From the NCBI GenBank assembly GCA_016124855.1, contig WGMX01000007.1, positions 1-61,355 of the forward strand: 61,355 bases of DNA. Direction: 5' to 3'. Made by a program: the position numbers and the translations under genes. Origin of the DNA: Anaerolineaceae bacterium. GTDB lineage: Bacteria; Chloroflexota; Anaerolineae; Aggregatilineales; Phototrophicaceae. The notes beneath the pieces are model-generated. The model was not told where the DNA came from. It ran no database searches and saw only the letters and a program-made list of their open reading frames with translations. Each line of letters starts with the position of its first letter. Position 1 is the stretch's first letter. Positions 1 to 9,141 of the stretch are shown here, one piece after another.

Positions 1-684
1 GTCCGTCAATATATTGAAGAACGTGAACTGACCGTCATGCTAGTGTTAGATGCCAGCGCTTCGTGTTTATTTGGGAGTAATGGTCGTCAAAAACGGGATT
101 TAGGTGCTGAACTCGGCGCAGTACTAGCCTATTCTGCTATCCGTAATAATGACAAAGTTGGTTTAGCTGTTTTTAGTACACGTACTGAATTGTATGTACC
201 CCCGCGCAAGGGTCGAAACCATATTTTGCGCTTGATTCGTGATTTGTTGACTTTTCAACCATCAAACCGAGGAACTGATATTGCAACGGCTTTGCAAATG
301 GCTAATCGTTCTCTGAAACGCCGTTCAATTATCTTTTTGCTCTCGGATTTTCTCGCGCCTGTTGAAACCTATTCCACGGAATTATCACTATTGGCGCACC
401 GTCATGATGTGATTGCACTTGTGCTGAGTGATTTGCTTGAGCGAAAGTGGCCGGAGGTTGGCTTAGCGCGTGTCGAGGATGCTGAAACTGGGCAGGGCAT
501 ATGGATTGATACTAATGCTGCTCATTGGCAGCAGGCATTTTCTCAACAAGCGTTACGTTTGCAAAATCAAATTGATGCAGCCTTTGCGAAGGCAAATGTT
601 GATTTTATTCACCTCGATACCAATGAAGATTATATTCCTCAGTTGACCGCTCTCTTGCAACGGCGAGTGGCTTCTCGCCGGTAA
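1..684 (+). CDS. DUF58 family protein, C-terminal part (5' end outside window)
   Basis: The open frame runs in from the window edge, so the first ATG inside is not the start; 227 residues are visible. They carry the DUF58 signature: an ERELTVMLVLDAS segment (VWA-like strand with a MIDAS-type D-x-S-x-S), a VPPRKGR stretch and a LLSDF strand. DUF58 proteins usually pair with a MoxR AAA+ ATPase and VWA proteins in metal-centre or envelope-protein maturation. The partner moxR would be expected just upstream, outside the window. It is the first visible gene of the Bat operon; the next gene starts 8 bases later. The missing N-terminus should hold two membrane helices and a beta-rich domain, as in the second DUF58 protein of this window. 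Confidence 0.85.
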   Translation, partial: VRQYIEERELTVMLVLDASASCLFGSNGRQKRDLGAELGAVLAYSAIRNNDKVGLAVFSTRTELYVPPRKGRNHILRLIRDLLTFQPSNRGTDIATALQMANRSLKRRSIIFLLSDFLAPVETYSTELSLLAHRHDVIALVLSDLLERKWPEVGLARVEDAETGQGIWIDTNAAHWQQAFSQQALRLQNQIDAAFAKANVDFIHLDTNEDYIPQLTALLQRRVASRR

Positions 685-692
685 TACAGCTT

Positions 693-1631
693 ATGAAAAA
701 GCACTTTGGGTCTGTATTCCTTGGAACGTTGATCTATATCTTATTTGCTTTCAACAGCGTTTTAGCAGCGGATCAAGCCTATTTCACGACGGACAATACA
801 ACCCCTTTAATTGGTGAACCAATTCAGCTTGTACTACATATTCGTATTCCCACGGGAGCAAAACTTGTACCGCCTGATTTTACAAAGCTTGGGGTGCCAT
901 TTTTCGTTAAAGAAGTTGGCTCATTGAATGTTGTAGGTCAAGCGGATGGTAATACCGAATATCAACTTCCACTGATAGTTATTTTGTGGCAAACAGGGCA
1001 ATATTCAACCCCACCACTCATTGTTTCGTATCAACTTGGTATAACTGCTCCTGTCAATTTAACAGCCGAAAGTATTCAGTTTGTGGTTCCAAGCATTCTG
1101 AACGAAAGCGACCTTAGTCTGCGCCCATTGAAGCCACAAATAGATCTTCCGTATTTTCCAGTCTGGATGGTTGTGATAGTTTTAGCTATCGCTGGCGTAT
1201 TGGCCTATATTGCACTGCGTTATCGGCTTATTAGACGAGTGCGAGTACAACTTCTGCCTAATAACAAAAATGACAAATGGCATCCTAAAGCGAATGCTGC
1301 CCTAATGTCTCTGAAACAGTTTGGGCAATCAGCAGATGACCCGCAGGCGATTTATGTTCAGGTATCGGCTTGCATACGCCAATATTTAGATGTGCGATTT
1401 ACTCTACAAGCCAGTGATTTGACTACAAATGAATTATTAGCAACACTTGCAGAACAACAGATCATAGTCACTGATCAGCAGCAAAAACTCGCAGATATGC
1501 TCAAACGGGCTGATTTAGTAAAGTTTGCGAAGGTCGTTCCCAAACTTAACGTCGCTCAACAATATGCATCAATCGCCGCGCAGTGGATTCAATCGGTCGA
1601 ACAAACGCAAGCCGAGCATACCGCAACATGA
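693..1631 (+). CDS. BatD/DUF4381-like membrane protein
   Basis: A 312-residue protein with a signal-like N-terminus (about 1-25), an Ig-like beta-rich outer domain (about 30-150), one transmembrane helix (about 157-176) and a cytoplasmic helical tail. The tail has an IRQYLDVRF...SDLTTNELL pattern like the C-terminal tails of BatD and DUF4381 proteins, which sit between DUF58 and VWA genes in Bat operons. Its stop overlaps the batA start (ATGA). Position and topology suggest a membrane partner or scaffold for the two VWA proteins that follow. The family name is an inference from layout and tail pattern. It could equally be called a second, shorter BatD, because a full BatD lies further down the operon. 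Confidence 0.6.
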   Translation: MKKHFGSVFLGTLIYILFAFNSVLAADQAYFTTDNTTPLIGEPIQLVLHIRIPTGAKLVPPDFTKLGVPFFVKEVGSLNVVGQADGNTEYQLPLIVILWQTGQYSTPPLIVSYQLGITAPVNLTAESIQFVVPSILNESDLSLRPLKPQIDLPYFPVWMVVIVLAIAGVLAYIALRYRLIRRVRVQLLPNNKNDKWHPKANAALMSLKQFGQSADDPQAIYVQVSACIRQYLDVRFTLQASDLTTNELLATLAEQQIIVTDQQQKLADMLKRADLVKFAKVVPKLNVAQQYASIAAQWIQSVEQTQAEHTAT

Positions 1632-2599
1632 CTTTTCGTCTAGCACAGCCACTTGTAAGCTGTATTCCGATACTATTTGTCGTATGGTGGTGGTTTAGGC
1701 GACGAAAGCAGCGCCCTTCAATACCATTCATAAAATACTCTGATATTCGTTTGTTTGATGGTCTACCAACGAGTTGGCGCGTTCGCTTTCAATGGCTACC
1801 TGATGCGCTTCGCTGGACTGCATGGGGTTGTTTAGTGATTGCTTTAGCCCGCCCTCAAACAGGGCAAAACCAGCAAATCATACGTGGACAAGGTATTGAG
1901 ATTGTTTTAGCACTCGATATTTCAGGCAGTATGCAGAACAAGGACTTTTCCCCACAAAATCGTTTAGAGGCTGCTAAATCAGTTATTGATACCTTTATTC
2001 AACGGCGCGAATTTGATCGAATTGGATTGGTTGTGTTTGCTCATGATGCTTTTCAATTAATACCGCCAACTTTAGATTATGCTGTTCTCCGTACTAATTT
2101 ACTCAATATCCAAAGTGCCACTGAGGAAGGAATTGCTGACGGCACGGCAATTGGGCTAGGTATATCCTCAGCAGCTAATATGCTGCGGTCAGGAAACTCT
2201 GCCAGCAAGGTTGTGATTTTGCTGACGGATGGCGCAAATAACGCAGGTGATATTGGCCCGATTACAGCTGCTGAAGCACTTGCCACTTTGAACATACGTG
2301 TTTACACCATCGGTATGGTGCAACCTGCTTTAGCTACTACAGCTGCCCAAGTTGATCCTGTTGATGAAAGTACGCTTAAAACTGTTGCTACTATCACAAA
2401 AGGACATTATTTCGCCGCTTCGGACTTGGCTGATTTGCAAAACATCTACGATCAAATTGACAGCCTCGAACGTTCCAATGTCGAACGACAGATTTTCGTT
2501 CGTTGGCAAGAACAATTCCTAATTTTTGCGGGATTCGGTCTGTTATTATTGGTTGTTGAGCGCATTTTGCGTCAAAGTGCATTTCAGGCGGTACCCTGA
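1628..2599 (+). CDS. batA: BatA-like von Willebrand factor A membrane protein
   Basis: The 323-residue product starts at the ATG overlapping the previous stop (ATGA), which gives the usual short N-terminal helix; an in-frame ATG 45 bases upstream would add a non-family leader. Layout: helix about 8-23, second helix about 60-75 ending ALARPQT, VWA domain about 90-280, C-terminal helix near 295-312. The MIDAS is complete: DISGSM near residue 97, a DGT threonine in the second loop and the LLTDG aspartate. BatA-type proteins hang the VWA domain outside the membrane between two anchors and work with BatB, MoxR and DUF58. The stop overlaps batB by one base (TGATG), indicating translational coupling. 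Confidence 0.88.
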   Translation: MTFRLAQPLVSCIPILFVVWWWFRRRKQRPSIPFIKYSDIRLFDGLPTSWRVRFQWLPDALRWTAWGCLVIALARPQTGQNQQIIRGQGIEIVLALDISGSMQNKDFSPQNRLEAAKSVIDTFIQRREFDRIGLVVFAHDAFQLIPPTLDYAVLRTNLLNIQSATEEGIADGTAIGLGISSAANMLRSGNSASKVVILLTDGANNAGDIGPITAAEALATLNIRVYTIGMVQPALATTAAQVDPVDESTLKTVATITKGHYFAASDLADLQNIYDQIDSLERSNVERQIFVRWQEQFLIFAGFGLLLLVVERILRQSAFQAVP

Positions 2600-3585
2600 T
2601 GATTTTCTTTAATCCTTCGGTACTGTTCTTGTTTCTCGTTGTACCTGTTGTGGTTATATTTTTGCGTTGGCGCGAAGCGATTTATCTGAAACGGATTCAA
2701 CTGCTTGAGCCTAAAGTTACTCAAACTGAATTGCTAAAATGGAATCGTCGACGGTTAATTTTGTGGGGAACATGCGGTATTCTGGTCATTGTTGCCTTGG
2801 CACGACCTGCTTGGGGTACTGAAATCGAACCTGTTGAGACACAGGGTGTATCCATTATGTTTGTTTTGGATGTCAGCCGGAGTATGGATGCTCAAGATGT
2901 TCAGCCAAGCCGGATTGAGCGTGCCAAGCTTAGCTTGCAGGAGATGTTCAAGCAGCTTTCGGGTAATGAGATGGGGTTGATTTTGTTTGCTGGCAGTGCA
3001 ATTGTCCAATTCCCTTTAACAACTGACACGCTATCTGCCGCTGATTTTGTAAAGGATGTTAGTACATCTAGCATCACTCAACAGGGGACAAACCTCACTA
3101 ATGCTATCCGCTTAGCGATGCTTTCGCTTAATTCTGCCAGCAAGGGTAAACATTTAATTGTTTTATTGTCAGATGGCGAAGGGCATGAAGGCGATGTTAA
3201 TCTTATAGTCAAAGAGGCTGCTCAATCCGACATCTCAATTCTTACAATCGGTTATGGGGATACCGGTGGCTCATTGATACCTATTCATAACCCTGATGGT
3301 AGCATTATTGACAAAACGGATGCTGCGGGAAACCGAGTTGTGTCTGCACTTGACGAAACCACTTTGAAAGCTATTTCCGATGGTAGTGAAGGACAGTATC
3401 AACATGCAGGTGCAGATGGAAGTGAAGTCACCACTTTAATGCGCTCTATTAGCCAATATGTACCCGAAACACTCAATCGCGGCATTCAAACCAAGCCGAT
3501 TGAACACTTTGATATTTTTCTGGCCTTAGCTGTTGCTTTGCTAACCCTCGATATTCTGCTACCCGTAAGACAGCGAACGATTTGA
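2599..3585 (+). CDS. batB: BatB-like von Willebrand factor A membrane protein
   Basis: A 328-residue paralogue of the preceding protein with the same plan: N-terminal helix (5-23), second helix (about 55-70, ending ALARPAW), VWA domain (about 84-290) and C-terminal helix (about 308-322). The MIDAS is intact: DVSRSM with Asp91, the QQGTNLT threonine loop and LLSDGEG. An internal segment after YGDTGG (about 225-260) is typical of BatB, which has a longer strand pair before the last helices. It is coupled to batA by a one-base overlap, and the TPR lipoprotein follows after one base. Family role: aerotolerance or envelope stress in Bacteroides and Leptospira; the exact target here is unknown. Confidence 0.88.
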   Translation: MIFFNPSVLFLFLVVPVVVIFLRWREAIYLKRIQLLEPKVTQTELLKWNRRRLILWGTCGILVIVALARPAWGTEIEPVETQGVSIMFVLDVSRSMDAQDVQPSRIERAKLSLQEMFKQLSGNEMGLILFAGSAIVQFPLTTDTLSAADFVKDVSTSSITQQGTNLTNAIRLAMLSLNSASKGKHLIVLLSDGEGHEGDVNLIVKEAAQSDISILTIGYGDTGGSLIPIHNPDGSIIDKTDAAGNRVVSALDETTLKAISDGSEGQYQHAGADGSEVTTLMRSISQYVPETLNRGIQTKPIEHFDIFLALAVALLTLDILLPVRQRTI

Positions 3586-3586
3586 C

Positions 3587-4300
3587 ATGAAAATCTATTT
3601 ATTGATCGCACTACTTTTATGGGTTGTATGTGGTTGTACTACTAATCCGGCTGAGCGTAATAACGTGGGAAATGGTTTATATGACCAAGCGGATTATGAT
3701 GGCGCGATAAAAGCTTATCAAGCTGCTCAAGTTGCTGCCCCCGATAACGCCGAGGCTTACTACAATTCCGCTAGCGCTTATAGTCAAGCAGGGGAGCTTG
3801 ACAAAGCAGTTGATGCCCTAAAGCAAGCCTTGAAATTTTCCAATCCTGATTTAATCGCCCGCACTTATTATAATCTCGGCAATGTCTACTTTGGGATGCG
3901 GCGTTTTGACGACGCGGTTGTAGCGTATCAACAGGTGCTACTCTTGCATCCTGATAATGAGGATGCAAGACACAATCTAGAATTAGCACTTAAGAAACTT
4001 GTAGTGGCTTCGCCGACACCCACCTTGCTTGACGACGCTGCTACCGAAGAAGCTGATAGTGGTGGATTAACACCGACCGCAGTGCCTACTACAAGTTCAA
4101 ATGAAGCCACGGCTTCACCCGATTCCTTGGATTCGCAACTGAATACGCTCACACCGCCTGTCTCAAATGAGACTCAACCAACATTTAGTGTTGATGATGC
4201 CCAACGAATATTGGATGCGGTACAACAAGCACAACAGCCATTTCCTAATAGTGCATTATCTGCTACTCCTGCTTCAATACAGTCTGGTAAAGATTGGTAA
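3587..4300 (+). CDS. batC: TPR lipoprotein, BatC-like
   Basis: A 237-residue protein with a lipoprotein signal: hydrophobic stretch 3-15 and a VCGC lipobox placing the lipidated Cys at 17. Three to four tetratricopeptide repeats follow (about 25-140), with the usual A...Y..G....A pattern. The rest (about 140-237) is Thr/Pro/Ser-rich and probably disordered, containing a short predicted helix (DDAQRILDAVQQAQQPF) near residue 205 of the kind seen at the end of BatC proteins. It lies between batB and batD, where BatC belongs. TPRs would supply protein-protein contacts at the outer face of the membrane. Confidence 0.75.
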   Translation: MKIYLLIALLLWVVCGCTTNPAERNNVGNGLYDQADYDGAIKAYQAAQVAAPDNAEAYYNSASAYSQAGELDKAVDALKQALKFSNPDLIARTYYNLGNVYFGMRRFDDAVVAYQQVLLLHPDNEDARHNLELALKKLVVASPTPTLLDDAATEEADSGGLTPTAVPTTSSNEATASPDSLDSQLNTLTPPVSNETQPTFSVDDAQRILDAVQQAQQPFPNSALSATPASIQSGKDW

Positions 4301-4302
4301 GT

Positions 4303-5631
4303 ATGTCGCTGAGATTCCGCGTGTGGATGGCTCTTTTTTTTCTGGCTTTACTGCCTATTCCATCTGCCTTCGCACAGGATGGTCAAGGCGATGTCTATGT
4401 AGAGGCAAGTGTCGATAATGCTAATCCCTATATCGGTCAGCAGATCATCTATAAATTCAAACTTTATGATGCTGTTGGTTTAAGCAACCCACTCTATCAA
4501 CCATCAGATTTTGAGGGGTTTTGGCGAGTCGATATTGGTGTTATTTCTCAAACAGTTGAGCAAATTAATGGACGGCAATATACCGTCACTACGATTGCTA
4601 CCGCGCTCTATCCGACTCAGTCAGGTGAAGCGACAATTAAACCCTCAAGCGTCGTTTTGCCAGAAACCGTGTTTCGACCTAAGACCACTTTAACTACTCA
4701 GCCGCTTTTCATCAATGTACAAGCCTTGCCCGATGGGAAACCCGCTGATTTTGGTGGTGCGGTTGGACAGTTTGATATATCAGCGGTACTTGATCGCCAG
4801 TCAGCAAATCAAGGTGAACCGATTACGATGACTTTAAGCGTGAGTGGAACGGGTAACATTGAGCAATTGCCACCACCACCTTCGCCGCAAAAATGGCGTA
4901 CAACCGTGACTGCTGGAAATTATTCAAGTGAATTGCAAAATGGCATCATCGTTGGGAAACGAGACTATCAAATTGTGTTTTTCCCGACAGCTACTGGTAA
5001 ACAAGCGCTGCCACCTATTACATTAAACTATTTTGATCCTGATGCTGGTGTTTATCGCTCTGTAGGTACAGCGCCTGTTGATATTGAGGTGCAGGGAGAT
5101 GCGAGTAATACATATGAACAACCATCATTTTCACCTGAAGCCAGTTTGAAACTAAAATCAGTTAGCAGCCTGATTGTAAATAATAGGTTGAGTATAGGTT
5201 CTCTTATACTCTTGTTACTTTTGCCCTTAGCGGTTGTTTTTATATCTTTTTTGTGGCAATGGACAAAAACCAAACGGCAAAGGCAGCATATACGAATTAG
5301 ACAACAAAAGGCACTGCCGACAGCTATACAACAATTAAACCGTTTGACTTTTTCAGATACTCAAACTACTTATCATCAAATCAGTCAAATCGTTCAAAAA
5401 TATATTGCAGATAAGTTGAATGTTAATCTGTTGGGTTCAAGCACATTGGATATTCTTGAACTTATTGATGATGCAGGTGTGCCTATATCTATTTTCAGTA
5501 ATGTGATGACTCTTGTTCAGGAAATTGATGAGGGATTGTTTGCCCCATCTACACAAGACGTATCGCCATCACGCCGGGATGCAATCGTAAAACTCCTCAC
5601 TGAGATTGACCACCAATGGGAGAAGCAGTGA
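4303..5631 (+). CDS. batD: BatD-like oxygen-tolerance membrane protein
   Basis: From the ATG two bases after the previous stop the product is 442 residues; a TTG nine bases upstream overlaps the batC stop and is less likely. Signal peptide about 1-24 (cut after AFA), then two or three beta-sandwich domains, including the BatD-typical GEPITMTLSVSGTGNI region near 175, one transmembrane helix near 305-325 followed by basic residues, and a helical cytoplasmic tail. The tail resembles that of the 693-1631 protein (Q.Y..D.LN....SS.LDIL). BatD is the Ig-like partner of the VWA proteins. Confidence 0.85.
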   Translation: MSLRFRVWMALFFLALLPIPSAFAQDGQGDVYVEASVDNANPYIGQQIIYKFKLYDAVGLSNPLYQPSDFEGFWRVDIGVISQTVEQINGRQYTVTTIATALYPTQSGEATIKPSSVVLPETVFRPKTTLTTQPLFINVQALPDGKPADFGGAVGQFDISAVLDRQSANQGEPITMTLSVSGTGNIEQLPPPPSPQKWRTTVTAGNYSSELQNGIIVGKRDYQIVFFPTATGKQALPPITLNYFDPDAGVYRSVGTAPVDIEVQGDASNTYEQPSFSPEASLKLKSVSSLIVNNRLSIGSLILLLLLPLAVVFISFLWQWTKTKRQRQHIRIRQQKALPTAIQQLNRLTFSDTQTTYHQISQIVQKYIADKLNVNLLGSSTLDILELIDDAGVPISIFSNVMTLVQEIDEGLFAPSTQDVSPSRRDAIVKLLTEIDHQWEKQ

Positions 5632-6371
5632 AATTATTATTCGTGATGGTAATTGCCCTGAGTCTCTTTCAAGGGATAAACCCCGATGTGGATGAGTTGT
5701 TTCAAGAGGCAGAAATCGCATATGCAAAAGGGGATTTTCAGGAAGCGATTAAAGTATATCAACAGATGATTGATGCTGGTGCTCAAAACGCAGAGATTTA
5801 CTTTAACCTCGGTAACGCTTATTACCAGTTGCACGATTTAGGTCGCGCATTAGTTAATTATCGGCGGGCAGAACAATTTATACCGCGTGATGAGGATTTA
5901 CAACTCAATATCGCCCGTGTCCTTGCTCAGCGAGTAGATGCACCAAGCAATTTTGTGGCAATTGGCGATCAAATTGCTCATTGGGAAAGCAGCTGGCTCT
6001 CTATTGCAGAAATGGGGCTAGTTGTCCTCATGTTATGGTGGATAACTTGTGGATTTTTATCCGCTTATTTGTTGTTGAAACGCTGGAGAGAGTGGACACG
6101 ATGGGGCGCAATAATAAGTGGTGTTCTTTTCGTTTTTATAGGTGCGGTGAGCAGTATTCGAGTAGTCGTTGATCACACTTATCCATTAGCAGTAGTTGTA
6201 AATTCTAGAGTGTCGGTTTTGACAGGGCCAGATACCCAATATATGGCAATATTTGAACTTCATACGGCAGGCGAAGTTCGAATTATGGAACAGCGAAATG
6301 GTTGGATTCGCGTTCAGCTTCCAGATTTGCAAGAAGGATGGATTAAGGCGGATTCAGTAGAGGTGATCTAA
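5628..6371 (+). CDS. batE: BatE-like TPR and SH3 domain protein
   Basis: The likely start is the GTG that overlaps the batD stop (GTGA); GGGAG at 5618-5622 is well placed and the protein then opens with a clean signal peptide (MKLLFVMVIALSL). An ATG 12 bases earlier would put the SD inside the gene. The 247-residue product has two to three TPRs (about 20-95), two transmembrane helices (about 120-142 and 152-172) and a C-terminal bacterial SH3 domain (about 182-247) with VLTGPDTQY and GWI...GWI strands. TPR, two helices and SH3 is the standard BatE plan. It is the last gene of the operon; a palindromic terminator begins at its stop codon. Confidence 0.85.
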   Translation: MKLLFVMVIALSLFQGINPDVDELFQEAEIAYAKGDFQEAIKVYQQMIDAGAQNAEIYFNLGNAYYQLHDLGRALVNYRRAEQFIPRDEDLQLNIARVLAQRVDAPSNFVAIGDQIAHWESSWLSIAEMGLVVLMLWWITCGFLSAYLLLKRWREWTRWGAIISGVLFVFIGAVSSIRVVVDHTYPLAVVVNSRVSVLTGPDTQYMAIFELHTAGEVRIMEQRNGWIRVQLPDLQEGWIKADSVEVI

Positions 6372-6393
6372 AGGGTATAAATTTATACCCTTT
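6370..6393. terminator. Bidirectional intrinsic terminator between batE and sucD
   Basis: A perfect 24-base palindrome (12-base arms reading AAAGGGTATAAA and its complement) starts inside the batE stop codon and is followed by T-rich sequence on the plus strand (6391-6394). On the other strand the same stem is followed by TTTAGA. It lies between two convergent genes, so it probably ends both transcripts. Confidence 0.8.
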
Positions 6394-6409
6394 TAGATAC
6401 GATTGATCA

Positions 6410-7267
6410 CTATTTCAACAGTTCGGGAATTTGTTCGGGATTATCTGCCACTTTGACACCCGCAGCAGTTAAGGCAGCAATCTTTTCATTGGCTGTACCT
6501 TCACCGCCTTCGATTATCGCGCCTGCATGTCCCATACGGGTTCCGGGAGGGGCGCTTTTACCTGCGATAAATGCTGCGACAGGTTTAGTCATATGGGACT
6601 GGATAAAGTCTGCCGCGTCAATTTCTGCGCGGCCACCGATTTCACCGATTAAAACAACCTTTTCGGTTTCTGGATCGTCTTCAAACATACGCAGCGCATC
6701 TACAAAGTTTGTGCCGATAACGGGATCGCCGCCGATGCCGAGGCAAGTGGTTTGTCCCATTCCAGCTTGGGTGAGGGCGAAGACAACTTCGTATGTGAGT
6801 GTTCCACTTTTTGACACAACGCCGACGTTTCCCGGCATCGCAATGTAACCGGGCATAATACCAACTTTTGCCTGACCGGGTGTGAGCAAACCGGGACAGT
6901 TTGGTCCTATTAGTCGGCTGGTGCTGCGTTTGACATAATCGTAAACTTTGATCATATCAAGAATTGGAATGCCCTCGGTAATGCATACGATGAGCTTGAT
7001 GCCCGCATCAACCGCTTCGTATATCGCGTCAGGGGCAACTGAGGCCGGCGCATAAATAATACTGGAATTGGCACCTGTAGCATCGATAGCTTTTTTAACC
7101 GTATCGAATACAGGCTTTCCATGAACCCATTCGCCGCCTTTGCCGGGAGTTACGCCGCCAACGACATTGGTACCATAGTCGATCATTTGCTTGGTGTGAA
7201 AACTGCCTTCACGTCCTGTAATACCCTGTACGAGCAGGCGCGTGTTTTTGTCAGCGAGAATTGCCAT
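6410..7267 (-). CDS. sucD: Succinyl-CoA ligase (ADP-forming), alpha subunit
   Basis: 285 residues, normal length for SucD. It forms the active site with SucC, converting succinyl-CoA, ADP/GDP and phosphate to succinate, CoA and ATP/GTP in the citric acid cycle. Visible landmarks: CoA-binding Rossmann start ([13 protein letters not shown]), the [11 protein letters not shown] loop, [19 protein letters not shown] and the phosphohistidine loop [15 protein letters not shown] near residues 242-256. The start codon overlaps the sucC stop by one base (TAATG), and AGGAG lies just inside the end of sucC, so the two are translated together. Confidence 0.97.
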   Translation of the reverse strand: MAILADKNTRLLVQGITGREGSFHTKQMIDYGTNVVGGVTPGKGGEWVHGKPVFDTVKKAIDATGANSSIIYAPASVAPDAIYEAVDAGIKLIVCITEGIPILDMIKVYDYVKRSTSRLIGPNCPGLLTPGQAKVGIMPGYIAMPGNVGVVSKSGTLTYEVVFALTQAGMGQTTCLGIGGDPVIGTNFVDALRMFEDDPETEKVVLIGEIGGRAEIDAADFIQSHMTKPVAAFIAGKSAPPGTRMGHAGAIIEGGEGTANEKIAALTAAGVKVADNPEQIPELLK

Positions 7268-8424
7268 TATAGTGCTCCTTTTGCGGCATCAACTGCCTTT
7301 TTGGCAGCTTCTGTCAAAGTGGCTGCACTAGCTAAATTCGGGATTTTGGCGGCATCAATGATTGCTCGACCTTCTTCAGCATTTGTACCGGCTAGGCGAA
7401 TGACCATGGGGACATTAGTTTTGACTTCATCAAGCGCTTGTATAATGCCACGAGCAACTTCATCGCCACGTGTAATACCACCGAAGATGTTAAATAGGAC
7501 GGATTTGACGTTGGGGTCAGCTAAGATGATGCGCAGCGCAGCCGCGACCTTTGCGGCCTGTGCGCCGCCACCGATGTCGAGAAAGTTCGCAGGGCCAATG
7601 CCTTCGCCACCGTAGAGTTTTGTCATGTCCATCGTAGCCATGGCCAATCCTGCACCGTTAACCATGCAGCCAATTTGCCCGTTGAGCTTAACGTAGCTGA
7701 TGCCGGCCGCGCGTGCCTGTGTTTCTTCTGCAGGTTCAGCATCAGTATCGCGCATATTGGACAAGTCCGCGTGACGAAACAGAGCATTATCGTCAATGAT
7801 CATTTTGCCATCAAGAGCAATAAGCTGGTTGTCACCTGTGATGACAAGTGGATTTATCTCAGCTAAGACAGCATCGCTTGCCATGTATACCTTGAATAGA
7901 TTGGTAGCAATCTTGGTAAACACCTTCCAATGCTCATGGGGGAGGTTGATACCGCTGGCAATGTTACGGGCTTGATAATCGAGCAGTCCTAGAAATGGAT
8001 CGATTTGCTCACGGATAATCGCATCCGGGTTTTCTTTAGCGACTTGTTCAATTTCAACGCCGCCTTCAGAAGAAGCCATCATAACCGGTTTGCCAATAGT
8101 ACGATCATTCACGATGCCAAGATATATTTCAGAGGCGATGTTTACGGCAGGATCAACAAGTACCTTGCGAACAATTAGACCTTTGATGGTCATGCCGATG
8201 ATCTTTCCCGCTACTTGTTCTGCCTCATCCGGGGTTTGAGCCAGTTTTACTCCACCGGCTTTTCCGCGTCCGCCTGCTAATACTTGAGCTTTAACGACAA
8301 CGGGGCCATGAAGTTCGCGAGCAATTTCATAGGCTTCCTGTGGAGTCGAGGCAGTTTTACCTCTCATAATAGGTATACCAAAGTCTGCAAAACGGAATTT
8401 GGTTTGATATTCGTGAAGATTCAC
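7267..8424 (-). CDS. sucC: Succinyl-CoA ligase (ADP-forming), beta subunit
   Basis: 385 residues from a GTG start reading (M)NLHEYQTK, the usual SucC N-terminus. The start is fixed by a consensus GGAGGT six bases upstream; the longer upstream extension does not look like protein of this family. It contains the ATP-grasp domain ([15 protein letters not shown] loop, [19 protein letters not shown]) and the C-terminal flavodoxin-like ligase domain ([35 protein letters not shown]). It binds nucleotide and succinate. Gene order sucC-sucD is standard. The divergent gene upstream is an orphan receiver protein. Confidence 0.97.
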   Translation of the reverse strand: MNLHEYQTKFRFADFGIPIMRGKTASTPQEAYEIARELHGPVVVKAQVLAGGRGKAGGVKLAQTPDEAEQVAGKIIGMTIKGLIVRKVLVDPAVNIASEIYLGIVNDRTIGKPVMMASSEGGVEIEQVAKENPDAIIREQIDPFLGLLDYQARNIASGINLPHEHWKVFTKIATNLFKVYMASDAVLAEINPLVITGDNQLIALDGKMIIDDNALFRHADLSNMRDTDAEPAEETQARAAGISYVKLNGQIGCMVNGAGLAMATMDMTKLYGGEGIGPANFLDIGGGAQAAKVAAALRIILADPNVKSVLFNIFGGITRGDEVARGIIQALDEVKTNVPMVIRLAGTNAEEGRAIIDAAKIPNLASAATLTEAAKKAVDAAKGAL

Positions 8425-8430
8425 GGATTG

Positions 8431-8436
8431 ACCTCC
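8431..8436 (-). promoter_or_regulatory. Strong ribosome binding site fixing the sucC start
   Basis: Read on the minus strand this is GGAGGT, six bases before the GTG at 8424-8422. No comparable site precedes the in-frame start 75 bases upstream, so the GTG start is preferred. Confidence 0.8.
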
Positions 8437-8568
8437 GATTGAGTTAATTTTAGGCAAACAAGACAAGTATACACACGAAAATGTTAATAGACACGGCAAA
8501 AATGCTTATGGTAGACTGAACTCAACTAGGTTAAACATTTGTTATGTTTACATGAGGTAGGTAAAAGC

Positions 8569-8952
8569 ATGGCACCAATTCGTGTGGTGTGTATTGAAGA
8601 TGAATCGGAAATGATTGATCTTGTAAGTATGATTTTGTCGCGGGAAGGGTATCAGGTTAGTGGGGCAAGGGGAGGTTTGCTGGGACTTCAATTGGTTGAA
8701 GATACTCAACCTGAACTCATACTTCTTGATTTGATGATGCCGGATTTAGACGGATGGGAAGTATATCAACGACTGAAATCTAACCCTAAAACTACTGGTA
8801 TACCTATTATTGTTGTAACCGCTAGGGCACAGAGCATCGATAAAATTTTGGGATTACATATTGCCAAAGTTGATGATTATATAACTAAGCCTTTTTCCCC
8901 AGCGGAACTTTTGGCAAGTGTTGAAAAGGTGCTAAGTAAGAAAAACACATGA
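8569..8952 (+). CDS. Single-domain response regulator (CheY-like receiver)
   Basis: 127 residues, receiver domain only. The ATG follows a GAGGTAGG-type SD; an ATG 30 bases upstream lacks one. All receiver landmarks are present: acidic pair in CIEDE (9-11), phospho-acceptor Asp54 in LLDLMMPDLDG, the Thr in VVTARA, and Lys in YITKPFSP. With no output domain it must act by binding a partner or passing phosphate along. No histidine kinase is adjacent; sucC is divergent. The next operon downstream has a promoter of its own. Confidence 0.92.
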   Translation: MAPIRVVCIEDESEMIDLVSMILSREGYQVSGARGGLLGLQLVEDTQPELILLDLMMPDLDGWEVYQRLKSNPKTTGIPIIVVTARAQSIDKILGLHIAKVDDYITKPFSPAELLASVEKVLSKKNT

Positions 8953-9007
8953 CTTTTCGTGATTAAACAGAATTAGGTGAGATGTGTCCGATTTTGTCCG
9001 ATCCATT

Positions 9008-9036
9008 TTGTTGTAGTTTCTCTCATATGTTATCAT
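9008..9036 (+). promoter_or_regulatory. Possible promoter of the LysM operon
   Basis: TTGTTG (9008-9013), a 17-base spacer and TATCAT (9031-9036) about 105 bases ahead of the first LysM gene. A second TATAAT-like hexamer at 9089-9094 has no good -35. Both are weak pattern matches. Confidence 0.35.
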
Positions 9037-9141
9037 GACATTCGGTAGACTTTAACCTGAGTGCCGTGCAAAAAAAAGCCCTCTACTTTATAATGAGTAA
9101 AGCGCATCAATTGACCCACTTACACACAGTCTGGAGCCAGT

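Noticed and set aside
6453..6848. 131-residue plus-strand frame opposite sucD
   Set aside because: Antisense shadow of a conserved gene.
7121..7615. 164-residue plus-strand frame opposite sucC/sucD
   Set aside because: Shadow of two clear enzymes; no SD and spans the sucC-sucD junction.
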